Shown: in pieces, positions 36,901 through 46,088 of the stretch
Numbering within the stretch: position 1 is the stretch's first letter
How the letters are laid out: each line of letters starts with the position of its first letter
Assembly: GCF_002135415.1 (NCBI RefSeq)
Contig: NZ_NEGJ01000019.1
Span: 1 to 50,291 of the forward strand
DNA length: 50,291 bases
Direction: 5' to 3'
DNA from: Acinetobacter sp. ANC 3832
GTDB taxonomy: Bacteria; Pseudomonadota; Gammaproteobacteria; Pseudomonadales; Moraxellaceae
Notes under the pieces: model-generated
The model's database searches: none
The model's input: the letters and a program-made list of their open reading frames with translations, nothing else
What the model was told of the DNA's origin: nothing
Made by a program: the position numbers and the translations under genes

Positions 36901-37037
36901 AATATTGAATTCCCTTTAATGGATGTGGTTTCAAAACTTATTTCAAGCTCAGAAAGAGTGGAGCAAATATAGACATTAGAACCTTGCTCAAATCTCTTGT
37001 ACGGCACATTATTTGGTGTATTGTCTACAAGTGGCAT
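33921..37037 (-). CDS. Large glycine-rich protein of unknown function
   Basis: 1038 residues, family not recognised, no signal peptide. After a 100-residue N-terminal strand region come glycine-rich tracts at about 172-179, 203-221, 247-267 and 285-300 (for example GGVGGRGGEGGQGGNGGKGG). These alternate with short strands such as VQVYAKKISFINQAKSLIIN. This arrangement suggests a compact glycine-helix or beta-helix bundle rather than true collagen, since Pro is rare. Residues about 380-800 are predicted mainly helical. The last 200 residues are strand-rich (YDVRISQKISRIKLHIEM, EYRDMGVYAEWEIKV). GGAG precedes the ATG at 37037. First gene of a two-gene operon inside the IS-bounded segment. Adhesin-tip-like or toxin-like roles are possible; I assign none. 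Confidence 0.75.
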   Translation of the reverse strand: MPLVDNTPNNVPYKRFEQGSNVYICSTLSELEISFETTSIKGNSILLSKDKNHYIYAPKIRINENLILDSKISLLLFTEELVLSKMKEGDNIFQITSLGKKGEDKVEPAGIAPQTRDTKHGKHSQSYWHKDGYSNESRLDFWKFASGDSNKCKEEEQDGHSGDDAPKIAKQGGDGGVGGTVQVYAKKISFINQAKSLIINVNGGDGGQGQQGQDGGDGGDGFYRVFTKKSGGFFSKKTNYLYHLGFGGVGGRGGEGGQGGNGGKGGSIVFVSPHINENVSFDYKGGKSGTKGIDGKLGNNGFSTIEAKAVEGLKVTFDDVESDFSDPYGKRLPRRVKYNCDKETRKEYQEDKKLELLNNPNKTPIPNNQKESSAGPEGTLKREAPIYDLISTTYLNMLFESAKSEIFFNILKVDPVNNSLDRFLEIMQGAMNTLELVENYSQTNGCDDKFKQTLKFEELQDINKLASALLLNLKRGISPFGGDILAPKIPNVSFNSVKVYLDQLVQRLADQEIIFNKLKEETNFISRSKALYSEKKAINGMLIDNLDNEKKKNIAEIPEMFKEISALTTKMIELKYKLLNDVDDFIDSVNAFQFPSIDQLVNAMTMTVFAKPLAAVEGFNLLYKGINEVIDDNGISVNKTFVLDDISQFNGSFKEDFKNFISNTTLDITQVCEGTPRVLADLKNLDEVINNFKSIPSAKAAHKTSTALFEIIRSRSELILSYNQKLSDIYLCDYKIKEIKADDAKNADQLNDSEDPLIDYIMASMKKRYSDLNDLCLKHLFELIKAYRYISLNDLTSVEIDRYLNISLWGDSSVTYMSSPQNMKSYVNLLEEKYRSFLVDQTIPPTPVPATQDGKGIFLDLKKNEDSNFGFIVEEKFGDNDLSFKVFKLPFKIVRSDHECQKFGEYFLPELALFYDVRISQKISRIKLHIEMESGSEVASVSAHLRHKRFDTIYDKSGKALKFELIQAIDFPLYNEVLRTANTLAANTADKDPLQVEYRDMGVYAEWEIKVSQENGANLNFSPDLIKKIAIELPVIYR

Positions 37038-37253
37038 TTTATTCTCCGTTATTAATTTATCGTTTGTATCGGTTACAATTGTTTAAACAACATACTCAAA
37101 ATAGATTTATTTTGTTTTAATTTTTTTGTGAATACTACTCAGAAAACTGCTGAGACCTAAGAACCTGATTAAATAAATTGTCCAACTTCCTACCGTTGGC
37201 TATGTCTTCTTAATTACCTTTATTTTTTTCTATAATATATCGTATATACAATA
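37038..37253 (-). promoter_or_regulatory. Upstream region of the unknown operon
   Basis: 216 bp, AT-rich, before the 1038-residue gene. It holds a perfect 12-bp palindrome TTGTTTAAACAA at 37079-37090, about 40 bp upstream of the start, in the right place for an operator. No attachment-site copy is found here. It ends at the IS. Confidence 0.4.
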
Positions 37254-38292
37254 GGCTTTGTTGCACAAAGCTGTTCTTAAAGGCTTCTTTAGCAATATAA
37301 TTTCAATATGAAGAAGCCAGCATCGAAAACTTATCATACGACCAATTGGTCTTCTTATAACCGAGCATTAATAAATCGAGGAAATATCTCGATTTGGTTT
37401 GATCCTAGGACTCAATGGTATGCTCACCCACAAGGCAAACACGGACGAAATCAAACTTATTCTGACGCAGCCATCCAATGCTGCTTAATGATTAAATCTC
37501 TATTTAGATTGTCTTTGCGAATGGTCACTGGCTTTGTCCAAAGTCTGATTAAGCTTTGCGGATTAGATTGGATAGCGCCAGATTATTCCACACTGTGCAG
37601 AAGACAAAGGCATATCGATATTGTGATTGGCTATCAAAAAAGTAGTGATGGACTACATCTATTGGTAGACTCAACTGGCCTTAAGTTTTTAGGTGAAGGT
37701 GAATGGAAACGCAAGAAACATCAGCCTGAATATCGTCGCCAATGGCGTAAACTCCATATTGGTATAGATGCTGAAACCCTGCAAATACGAGCTGTTCAGC
37801 TCACGACGAACAATGTGAGTGATTCACAGGTACTTAGTGATTTACTTGATCAAATTTCACTTGATGAGCAAATAGACTCTGTCTATACCGATGGAGCTTA
37901 TGACACAAAAAGATGCCGTCCAGTCATTGCGGATCGACAAGCGCATGCGGTGATTCCACTCAGAAAAAATGCAAGATCTTGGAAAGATACAAAAGCACAT
38001 TCTCAGGAGCGAAATGAATTACTTTGAACAGTTAAACGTTTAGGCAGGACACTATGGAAAAAATGGTCAGGCTATCATCGTCGAAGCTTGGTTGAAACCA
38101 AGATGCATTGCATCAAATTATTGGGAGATAAATTAACATCAAGGAGTTTCCCTAGTCAGGTGAATGAGATTCATGCACGTGTAGCAGTCTTGAATAAATT
38201 CACGGAATTAGGTCGCCCTCATACCCAAGTTGTCACTTAAATTTGAGTCGCTTAGGGGAGTTCTACTTTTAAAATCTTTGTGCAACAAAGCC
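37254..38292 (+). mobile_element. IS5-family (IS903-group, IS17-like) insertion sequence
   Basis: 1039 bp with perfect 17-bp inverted ends, GGCTTTGTTGCACAAAG. Length, ends and transposase fit the IS903 group and resemble IS17 of Acinetobacter (from memory, 1040 bp). The flanks (tatacaata on the left, attactgat on the right) show no target duplication, so this copy took part in a deletion or recombination after insertion. Its right end is 1 bp from the quiA stop codon. The transposase has a single internal stop. Confidence 0.9.
37308..38240 (+). pseudogene. IS903-group transposase with one premature stop
   Basis: A 310-codon frame interrupted only by TGA at 38025-38027; the decayed copy has AGA (Arg) at the same codon in NELLRTVKRL. 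Before the stop are the first catalytic Asp in LLVDSTGLKFLGEGEW and the second in SVYTDGAYDTKRCR. The catalytic Glu, in RRSLVETKMHCIK, lies after the stop, so the 239-residue product is inactive. The frame then runs cleanly to TAA at 38238-38240. The lesion is therefore recent. Readthrough of TGA would restore the enzyme. Confidence 0.88.
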
Positions 38293-38293
38293 A

Positions 38294-40723
38294 TTACTGA
38301 TCTAAAGCATAGGCAATCACATAATCACCATGGTCAGGAGATTGGCGTGCACCACCCGCAGAAATAACAACATACTGTTTTCCAGTTTTAGGCGAAATAT
38401 AACTCATAGGTGTACCTTGGCTACCAACAGGTAAGCGCGATTTCCAAAGTTCTTGACCATTTGAAGAGTTAAATGCTCTTAAGTAGTAATCTTGCGTTGC
38501 TGCAAAAAATACTAAACCACCTTGAGTTGCCATTGGGCCACCAATCGTTGGCATACCAATAGGTGCTTTCAAACCCATTTTTATTCCCATTGGACCCGTA
38601 TCTTGTACTGTACCTAAAGGAACTTGCCATGCAATTTGACGCGTCGTCATATCAATTGCTGTCATTGTTCCAAATGGCGGTTTTTGACATGGAATACCCA
38701 AGACAGACATAAAACGGTTTTTGTTTACTTTATATGGCGTATCTTTCATGGGTACAGCACCCATACCTGTATTTACTTTTTCTCCACCATTGGCTTCAAC
38801 TTGAAGGTCTTCTGGAGTCTGTTTAATCAGTTGTATCCACAAGCCTAAACGCATGTCATTAACAAACATATAACGGTGCGTTGGATCAAAGGCTATGCTA
38901 CCCCAGTTCATACCCCCCAATGAGCCTGGAAAACTCAGTGAGATATCTTTACCGGGTGCTGTAAATAAACCATCATAGCGCATTGATTTAAAGTTAATAC
39001 GACACATCAATTGATCAAATGGTGTCGTGCCCCACATATCAGATTCAGTTAAAGTTTGATTACCAATTTGTGGCATTTCAACTGAACGTGGTTGTGTCTT
39101 ACTGTATTGTTCATCTGGAATATCTGCTGCTTTTACAGCTTGCTCAACAACTTTGGTTAATGGCTTTCCTGTCACACGGTCAAGTACAAAAAACTGCCCA
39201 GACTTTGTACCAATGACAACAGCTGGTTTTGTTGATCCATCTTTCATAGGAAAATCAACCAAGCTTGGCTGCATCGGTAAATCAAAGTCCCAAAGATCAT
39301 TATGTACGGTTTGATAAACCCACTTTTCTTTACCTGTCGTCGCATCTAATGCAAGGACAGAAGTATTGTATTTGTGGTCAACTGGTTGACGGTTTCCACC
39401 CCACACATCGACAGAAGAACTACCCATTGGTAAAAAGACGGTATTCATTTGCGGATCATAAGACATTGCAGCCCAAGAGTTCGCAGAACTACGCTTGTAA
39501 ATTTCGCCAGCTTTAAGGACATAGTTAGGATCTGGATTACGTGGATCAAATACCCAACGTAACTTACCTGTAATGACATCGTATGCACGAATAACACCAC
39601 CCGGCATATCCGCAGCAACATTATCGGCAATACGGCTACCAATCACGATAGTTGTACCTGCAATAGTCGGTGCTGATGTCACCTCAAAGCGTGGTGCTTT
39701 GGTTCCATCCCCTAAGCCTAGAAGTAAATCTACAGTTCCATCGATACCAAAGTCTTTACAGCGTTCACCTGTATCCGCATTGACTGCAACTAAGCGTCCA
39801 TCGGGTGTATTGGTATAGACTCGACGTGGACATGCCGTATTTGTCGCGACTGTTGTTACAGGAGTCGCACCCGCTAAAGTTGGTTGTACCAAGGGGTGCG
39901 TAGCATCAAAATATGCAACGCCACGGCAACGCTCCCATGCATCCGCTGTTGAATTAACTTCAGCTTTCCAAATTTGTTTACCCGTATCGGCATTCAGTGC
40001 AAAAATATTATTGTGTGGTGTACAAACAAATACCTTGTCACCTACTTGTAAAGGTGTGCTTTGATCTTCGGCTCCATTACCAGAACCTGTCGTCAAATCA
40101 CCTGTTTGAAAACGCCAAACTTCTTTTAAATCTTTAACATTATTACGGTTAATTTGGTCTAATGCTGCAAAGCGACTACCACCCGTATCATTACCATAAT
40201 GCTGCCAATTGACTTGCTGTTTATCTACATCGACTGGAATGAGCGGTAATTCTTGACCCGAAGCAGCCACAGTCGGATGAGGTTGAAACATCTGATAAAA
40301 AGCAATCAACATACCAATAACAACAACTGTTGCACCTGTATAGGCGGGTACAACCAAGCTACTTTGTGCTTGATAACGACGAATCGCGGGTAAAGTAAAT
40401 AATAAAGCGGCAAAGGCAGCCGCAGGGAACATCAAGCGAGAAAATAAAGCCCAAAAATCCCAGCCTGCATCAAACCATGCCCAAATAAGGGTACCTACAA
40501 ATACGAGCGTAAATAACCACACACCGAGTGATTTTTTTCTAAAAACAAAAATTGCTGATGCTGTAGTCAGCAATCCAGCAATAAAGAAATACCATGACCC
40601 CCCCAAACTAATGAGTTTTCCACCACCAATTAAATAAAATAAGCCCGTTAATAACAAGGCGAATCCAAGTATAAAACACCATATTTTGAATATGGGTTGA
40701 GGCTTAGAATGAGGTTGAGACAT
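38294..40723 (-). CDS. quiA: PQQ-dependent quinate/shikimate dehydrogenase, membrane-bound (QuiA)
   Basis: 809 residues. Five hydrophobic spans occupy about the first 145 residues, as in membrane glucose and quinate dehydrogenases. The remainder is an eight-bladed PQQ propeller on the periplasmic side, with repeats such as VFCLTP-style, ALNADTGKQIWKAEVN, ALDATTGKEKWVYQ and AFNSSNGQELWKSRLP. It oxidises quinate and shikimate, passing electrons to ubiquinone. GGAG precedes ATG 40723. It is the last gene of the pca-qui operon, 175 bp after quiX. The stop codon is 1 bp from the IS, so its native downstream DNA and terminator have been lost. Confidence 0.93.
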   Translation of the reverse strand: MSQPHSKPQPIFKIWCFILGFALLLTGLFYLIGGGKLISLGGSWYFFIAGLLTTASAIFVFRKKSLGVWLFTLVFVGTLIWAWFDAGWDFWALFSRLMFPAAAFAALLFTLPAIRRYQAQSSLVVPAYTGATVVVIGMLIAFYQMFQPHPTVAASGQELPLIPVDVDKQQVNWQHYGNDTGGSRFAALDQINRNNVKDLKEVWRFQTGDLTTGSGNGAEDQSTPLQVGDKVFVCTPHNNIFALNADTGKQIWKAEVNSTADAWERCRGVAYFDATHPLVQPTLAGATPVTTVATNTACPRRVYTNTPDGRLVAVNADTGERCKDFGIDGTVDLLLGLGDGTKAPRFEVTSAPTIAGTTIVIGSRIADNVAADMPGGVIRAYDVITGKLRWVFDPRNPDPNYVLKAGEIYKRSSANSWAAMSYDPQMNTVFLPMGSSSVDVWGGNRQPVDHKYNTSVLALDATTGKEKWVYQTVHNDLWDFDLPMQPSLVDFPMKDGSTKPAVVIGTKSGQFFVLDRVTGKPLTKVVEQAVKAADIPDEQYSKTQPRSVEMPQIGNQTLTESDMWGTTPFDQLMCRINFKSMRYDGLFTAPGKDISLSFPGSLGGMNWGSIAFDPTHRYMFVNDMRLGLWIQLIKQTPEDLQVEANGGEKVNTGMGAVPMKDTPYKVNKNRFMSVLGIPCQKPPFGTMTAIDMTTRQIAWQVPLGTVQDTGPMGIKMGLKAPIGMPTIGGPMATQGGLVFFAATQDYYLRAFNSSNGQELWKSRLPVGSQGTPMSYISPKTGKQYVVISAGGARQSPDHGDYVIAYALDQ

Positions 40724-40898
40724 AGATCTTACTCCAAGTATTGTGAGCTTAAATGATCACTTCTTCTGCTTTGAGCATCATTTTCAATCACGGATAATGT
40801 GTTGCTTTCGCAATAGATTTGCTTGAGCAATTTAAAAAATGTTTAAATCCAAAGTGCTTTATTATTTGTATTTTAATCACTTTGAATTTTAGGTACTG

Positions 40899-42218
40899 TT
40901 AAAAATTGACGCGCATACTTAATCCTGCAACCCATGCATCATCGACTTCTTTAACACCCGCAGGTTGATGGATATATTGAAGATTTGGACGTAACATGAC
41001 TGCTGGAGACCATTGGTAGGTATAGTTTAATTCAACGTTTAATTCATCTCGTTGAATGGGTATATAGTCGCTGGCAAATGCGTCATAGCGGTCATAACCT
41101 CGGCTTTGATTGGTGGCAATTTGTCGGTCTTGCATACGTTCATTCACCACATAATTCGCCAAACCAAAACCGACAGAATCATTTGGACGATTCTCTAATG
41201 GCCCCTTGTACCAAAGTGCGATTTGTTGAGTACTTTGGACTGTCGTGGTGGCTTTATCATTAATTACACCATTAAAGCTGACATATAAACCGCGTTTTGG
41301 ATCTGTACCTTGTTGAGTTAATTGTTGCTGAGCATTTAGCCAAAAGCTTTGCTTACCGTCATGGACTTTACCTACTGTTTTGACATCTTTGGCTTCAGCT
41401 GTTGAATATAATGCACCGAGTTTATATTCCCCTGGTAAACCACCAAACAAGGTCAGTTTGGGTTTCCATGCCAGTTCGACTGGAATCGTGGCACCTTCAA
41501 CATTATTCATATCAAGGTTAAAACCGTCGCTGTCTGATTGAGTTTTTACGTTGTCTGGATTGACTTCATAAACGCCTAATCCTAATGTCCATTCTGGTGC
41601 AAATTGATATTTCACATTTGCACCCCATAACCCGACAGGCCAGTTGTACCAAATTGAACCAATTGATTTACCTAACTGACCGCCACAAAGCAGTAAATTT
41701 TGAAATTCACACTGTGAACTATTGAAGTCATCAGACATGCCCATACGTCCAATTTTGAACTGAACCGTATTTTCCGCAAATCCTGTTTTGACCCAAGCCT
41801 GTGTTAAACGCCAAATTTTTCCACGCCCATAAATTTCTTGGCTATTGCCTAATGCACTTGAACGTGGATCCTTAATTCGCTCTAAGGTTAAGGCATTGCC
41901 ATCACGCTTGGTGATCATAATTGCTGCAGTCGTGTTTTCCAACCCCGCAATTTTGTTCAAGTCAAAAGTCGCACCAAGCGTTAACTGCCCTGCATTTTCC
42001 AAAGTATTGTCATCGTTATAACCACCTGCCAAATTGGTTGCAGCCTGACTCATAATGGATGCCGTAAATTTATAACCCTGATCTTCAAGTTGCTTACGCT
42101 CACCATTCCAGTCACCGAGTAACCACTGACGATCTTGTGACCAAAATTCATTTGCACTGGCAAATTGACTCCCCAACAGAGCGACAGACAAAAGGCTTAA
42201 TTTAAAAAAGTGTTGCAT
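40899..42218 (-). CDS. quiX: OprB-family outer-membrane porin (QuiX)
   Basis: About 439 residues from ATG 42218 (AAAGGGA upstream), which begins a signal peptide MQHFFKLSLLSVALLGSQFASA. The mature protein starts NEFWSQDRQWLLGDWNGERK, as in OprB-type carbohydrate porins, and ends in Phe (LSMRVNF), as outer-membrane barrels do. It presumably lets quinate and shikimate through the outer membrane. The longer frame to 42269 would bury the signal peptide. Position between quiC and quiA matches A. baylyi quiX. Confidence 0.88.
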   Translation of the reverse strand: MQHFFKLSLLSVALLGSQFASANEFWSQDRQWLLGDWNGERKQLEDQGYKFTASIMSQAATNLAGGYNDDNTLENAGQLTLGATFDLNKIAGLENTTAAIMITKRDGNALTLERIKDPRSSALGNSQEIYGRGKIWRLTQAWVKTGFAENTVQFKIGRMGMSDDFNSSQCEFQNLLLCGGQLGKSIGSIWYNWPVGLWGANVKYQFAPEWTLGLGVYEVNPDNVKTQSDSDGFNLDMNNVEGATIPVELAWKPKLTLFGGLPGEYKLGALYSTAEAKDVKTVGKVHDGKQSFWLNAQQQLTQQGTDPKRGLYVSFNGVINDKATTTVQSTQQIALWYKGPLENRPNDSVGFGLANYVVNERMQDRQIATNQSRGYDRYDAFASDYIPIQRDELNVELNYTYQWSPAVMLRPNLQYIHQPAGVKEVDDAWVAGLSMRVNF

Positions 42219-42281
42219 AACGAAATATCCCTTTCTGTTTGGAAAACTCACACCATATGAGTTTTCCACGTTTTAATTGTT

Positions 42282-43742
42282 TTATTTAATGCGTACTGCC
42301 GGACTCAATTCAGAAGTTGCACCTAAGTGATTGGTCAAAGTCGCAGTCATTGTTGCTAAGCCAGTAACAGGCTTCCAAGATGCCTGCGCTTTTCCTTCAG
42401 CATTGGTGGTAATTACTTGTGAGCCAAGATATTGTTCAGCTTCTTGAGCATTCGATTGGCTGTTCGCAAAGAATTCTAATTGATAGCGTTGGTTCGGCTG
42501 AGCCTTGATCTCTGCAATCACTTGTCCCTGACTGAAACTTAATATAGGAGCTTGTATCGCTTGATTTGGAATGGCATTGCAGCCTTGTTCATTGGGTTGA
42601 GTACAAGTTTTTTGCAGTTTTTCTGCTTCAATGACTACACCACCACCACGAGAACCGACAAAGTCCGCATGTTCAAGTGCAGGAACCCCAAAAATGATTG
42701 CACCTAAGCGCTGATTCGGCACACAAGAACCACCTGCCTCACAACGTTTAATATCTTTGCCATTATTCCAAATTAAATTTTTGGTTAATGTCGTACGTGC
42801 ATTGGCATCTTTTTCGGAACGAATCGCAATACCAATGCGATTGCCGTGTACTTTATTACTATCAAAAATATTACCATCACCAGTTAAGTTAAAACCGAGC
42901 GAATTATTAGTCAGTTCGTTATAGGCAATGTAATTACGTTTACCCCAATTAATTTGCAAACCATCTGAATAATTTTCAAATTTATTACCCACAACTGCAT
43001 TGTCGTTGCCCCATAAAATTTCAATGCCTTGTGAGGGTTCTGGATTGGCTTTCGTTGAGGTAAAAAGATTATTTGCAACCAGATTAAATGCAGCACCACG
43101 TGTTAGTTCTAAACCATCACCATTATCAATAAAAATATTATTCAGCACTTTATTGTTGTTGGTCGTGGTTGATGTTGGATTACCTTTACCATCGTCACCC
43201 GTCAGCATGACGCCTGAACCACCATAGTTATTACTAATACGGTTATGCTGAATTAGGTTGTTGCTTGAACGATTAACAAGAACACCAATACAGAAGCGGT
43301 GAATATCCAAACCTTTTAAGGTCACACCATTAACGTCTTGTAGTACCAAACCCGGTAAAGTCGTAGTACGTACATTGGTTCCATACTGCTCAGGGTTTGC
43401 CCCTGGACAAGCTTTAGCACCTTCGCCTTTAATATAATTTGAACCATCAATGGCAATAAACTCACCTGTTTTGTCCCATTCTGTGCCGATAATTTTGACC
43501 GATGATTTAATAGGTGGTAATGGCTTGTCTGCCTTAATAATGTATGGTGCTTTACCCACAGCTTGAATTAAGATTTCATTTTCTTGCGCTGCATTGGCAT
43601 TTGACTGTTCAATTGCCCAACGTAATGAACCTTTGGTGCTATCATCTTGATAACGATCGACAATATAGGTTTCTGCGGCTGCAAATCCAGAACTTACCAA
43701 TCCTAAAGTCAGTGCTGTTAAACGTCGTGAAGCTAATTTCAT
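42282..43742 (-). CDS. quiC: 3-dehydroshikimate dehydratase, periplasmic (QuiC)
   Basis: About 486 residues with a signal peptide (MKLASRRLTALTLGLVSSGF, cleavage after AAA) and then right-handed parallel beta-helix repeats, for example NLIQHNRISNNYGGSGVML, NKVLNNIFIDNGDGLEL and NYIAYNELTNNSLGFNL. It converts 3-dehydroshikimate to protocatechuate in the periplasm. The ATG at 43742 has AAGGAT upstream; the longer frame to 43760 would spoil the signal peptide. Beta-helix dehydratases of this kind differ from the AP-endonuclease-fold type found in other bacteria. Confidence 0.9.
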   Translation of the reverse strand: MKLASRRLTALTLGLVSSGFAAAETYIVDRYQDDSTKGSLRWAIEQSNANAAQENEILIQAVGKAPYIIKADKPLPPIKSSVKIIGTEWDKTGEFIAIDGSNYIKGEGAKACPGANPEQYGTNVRTTTLPGLVLQDVNGVTLKGLDIHRFCIGVLVNRSSNNLIQHNRISNNYGGSGVMLTGDDGKGNPTSTTTNNNKVLNNIFIDNGDGLELTRGAAFNLVANNLFTSTKANPEPSQGIEILWGNDNAVVGNKFENYSDGLQINWGKRNYIAYNELTNNSLGFNLTGDGNIFDSNKVHGNRIGIAIRSEKDANARTTLTKNLIWNNGKDIKRCEAGGSCVPNQRLGAIIFGVPALEHADFVGSRGGGVVIEAEKLQKTCTQPNEQGCNAIPNQAIQAPILSFSQGQVIAEIKAQPNQRYQLEFFANSQSNAQEAEQYLGSQVITTNAEGKAQASWKPVTGLATMTATLTNHLGATSELSPAVRIK

Positions 43743-43763
43743 GGCGATATCCTTGTCCAAAAA

Positions 43764-44627
43764 TTAAGGGGTCGGTTGAACTATTTTTAAAAATTGTTTT
43801 AACTGTGCGACATCAATTTGACCGGGTGCAGAGGCTTCACCAATCATGCCAAAACTCATACTGCCGCCCATATTTGCTGTTGCAATACGAGAAATCGTGC
43901 CTAAGCGTCCCATCGACATGGTCAATAAAGGCTTTTTACTTTTCTGACTGACATTGAGTGTTGCATTCATTAGGGTAAGTACATCTTGTTTAGACTTCGG
44001 CATCACTGCAATTTTGAGGATGTCTGCACCCATTTGATCTTGTTTTAATAAACGTTGTTCAATATCTTGTTGAGTTGGGGTTTTATCAAAATCGTGATTT
44101 GACATAATCACCAAGACATTTTTTTGATGTGCGCGTTGGGTGAGTTGTTCTACGCGCGCTTGATCACGAAACATTTCTATATCTAAAAACTGCATAAATG
44201 GTTGCTTTAAATATTCGGTATAGGTGCTCTCATAATCTGCATCAGATATTTTCAGTTGCCCACCTTCATTGGCTGTTCGAATTGTGGCAATTAATGGTTT
44301 ATTTTTTAGAACTTGATTGAGTTCTTTACCTAGCTTGATCACAGCTTTAGTGTCTGATGCAAAATCCAGTAAATCAATACGAAATTCAGCCATATCTGCA
44401 TTTGGATTTTCAGCAATAATTTTTGCTTGTTCTAAGGCTTGTTGTTTAGTTTTTGCAGTAATCGGTACAATCGTTTTGACGGGTAATTCGCCAATATTCA
44501 AATTTTTAACATGATAAATTGCAGGAGAAAGCTCTTTACTTAAGGGCTCTGCCTGTGCCACCGAAAAAACCCATGAAATAGAAACGGCTAAACATAATTG
44601 TTTTACAAACTGATTTAAATTCATCAT
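43764..44627 (-). CDS. quiB: 3-dehydroquinate dehydratase type I, periplasmic (QuiB)
   Basis: About 287 residues from ATGATG at 44627/44624, preceded by AGGGAAG. A signal peptide (MNLNQFVKQLCLAVSISWVF, cleavage after AQA) shows it is periplasmic, unlike biosynthetic AroD. The Schiff-base Lys is in DILKIAVMP, and the family end motif is SMSFGMIGEASAPGQI. It dehydrates 3-dehydroquinate to 3-dehydroshikimate for QuiC. The longer frame to 44678 is not needed. 21 bp from quiC. Confidence 0.9.
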   Translation of the reverse strand: MMNLNQFVKQLCLAVSISWVFSVAQAEPLSKELSPAIYHVKNLNIGELPVKTIVPITAKTKQQALEQAKIIAENPNADMAEFRIDLLDFASDTKAVIKLGKELNQVLKNKPLIATIRTANEGGQLKISDADYESTYTEYLKQPFMQFLDIEMFRDQARVEQLTQRAHQKNVLVIMSNHDFDKTPTQQDIEQRLLKQDQMGADILKIAVMPKSKQDVLTLMNATLNVSQKSKKPLLTMSMGRLGTISRIATANMGGSMSFGMIGEASAPGQIDVAQLKQFLKIVQPTP

Positions 44628-44694
44628 TATTCTTCCCTGTGATTCGGCAGTGTTCATACATGGACTGCCGAATATCATGAATATATGTTCTAAA

Positions 44695-45324
44695 TTAGAT
44701 ATCTAGAAAAACTGTCTCTTTATCGCCTTGAATATAAATATCAAAACGATAAATCACTTCACCATCACGCTCTTCACGTTTGGCAATTAATGTTTGACGA
44801 CGTGGCTCCCATTCAATGCTGTTGAGTACTGGGTCATTCGCATTCGCCTTACTTTCATCTTCAAAATACACACGGGTGTTTAAACCGGTGTTAATACCAC
44901 GAGCGAAAATAATCAAGTTAATGTGTGGTGCTTGAGTGGATGCCTTACGACCCGGAACCGTACCCGGTTTAATGGTGTCAAAATGCCAAATTCCAGTCTT
45001 AAAATCAGCACCTGTACGCCCCCAACCATGGAAATTAACATCTGCGACTTTGTCTTGGAAATCCGCTTGGCTTGGGTAAATGCCATTGGCATCGGCTTGC
45101 CAAATTTCAACTAAAACATCACGTAAAGGCACGCCAATACCATCAAAAACTTGACCTTCTAAACGAATACGCTGACCTTGTGGGTTGTTTTTAACCAGAT
45201 CGTTATTAAAGTTATTTTCAAAAACGTCAATCCCTGCCTGTTTAGGCAATAAACCAATATGTACATAAGGCCCACCTGTTTGTGATGGTGTCTCATGTAA
45301 TTCTTCAAAATTCCAACCTTTCAT
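44695..45324 (-). CDS. pcaG: protocatechuate 3,4-dioxygenase alpha subunit (PcaG)
   Basis: 209 residues. It carries the intradiol fold (RIRLEGQVFDGIGVPLRDVLVEIWQADANG, then HINLIIFARGI) but lacks the complete set of iron ligands, as expected for the alpha subunit. It pairs with PcaH to open protocatechuate to 3-carboxy-cis,cis-muconate. GGAG precedes the ATG, 17 bp after pcaH. Confidence 0.95.
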   Translation of the reverse strand: MKGWNFEELHETPSQTGGPYVHIGLLPKQAGIDVFENNFNNDLVKNNPQGQRIRLEGQVFDGIGVPLRDVLVEIWQADANGIYPSQADFQDKVADVNFHGWGRTGADFKTGIWHFDTIKPGTVPGRKASTQAPHINLIIFARGINTGLNTRVYFEDESKANANDPVLNSIEWEPRRQTLIAKREERDGEVIYRFDIYIQGDKETVFLDI

Positions 45325-45341
45325 TTTTTATACTCCATCCA

Positions 45342-46079
<738 letters not shown>

Positions 46080-46088
46080 TTAAATACC

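Noticed and set aside
29669..38292. Intact composite transposon
   Set aside because: The outer flanks (acatacgct and attactgat) are not duplicated, the left IS is decayed, and the right transposase has a premature stop.
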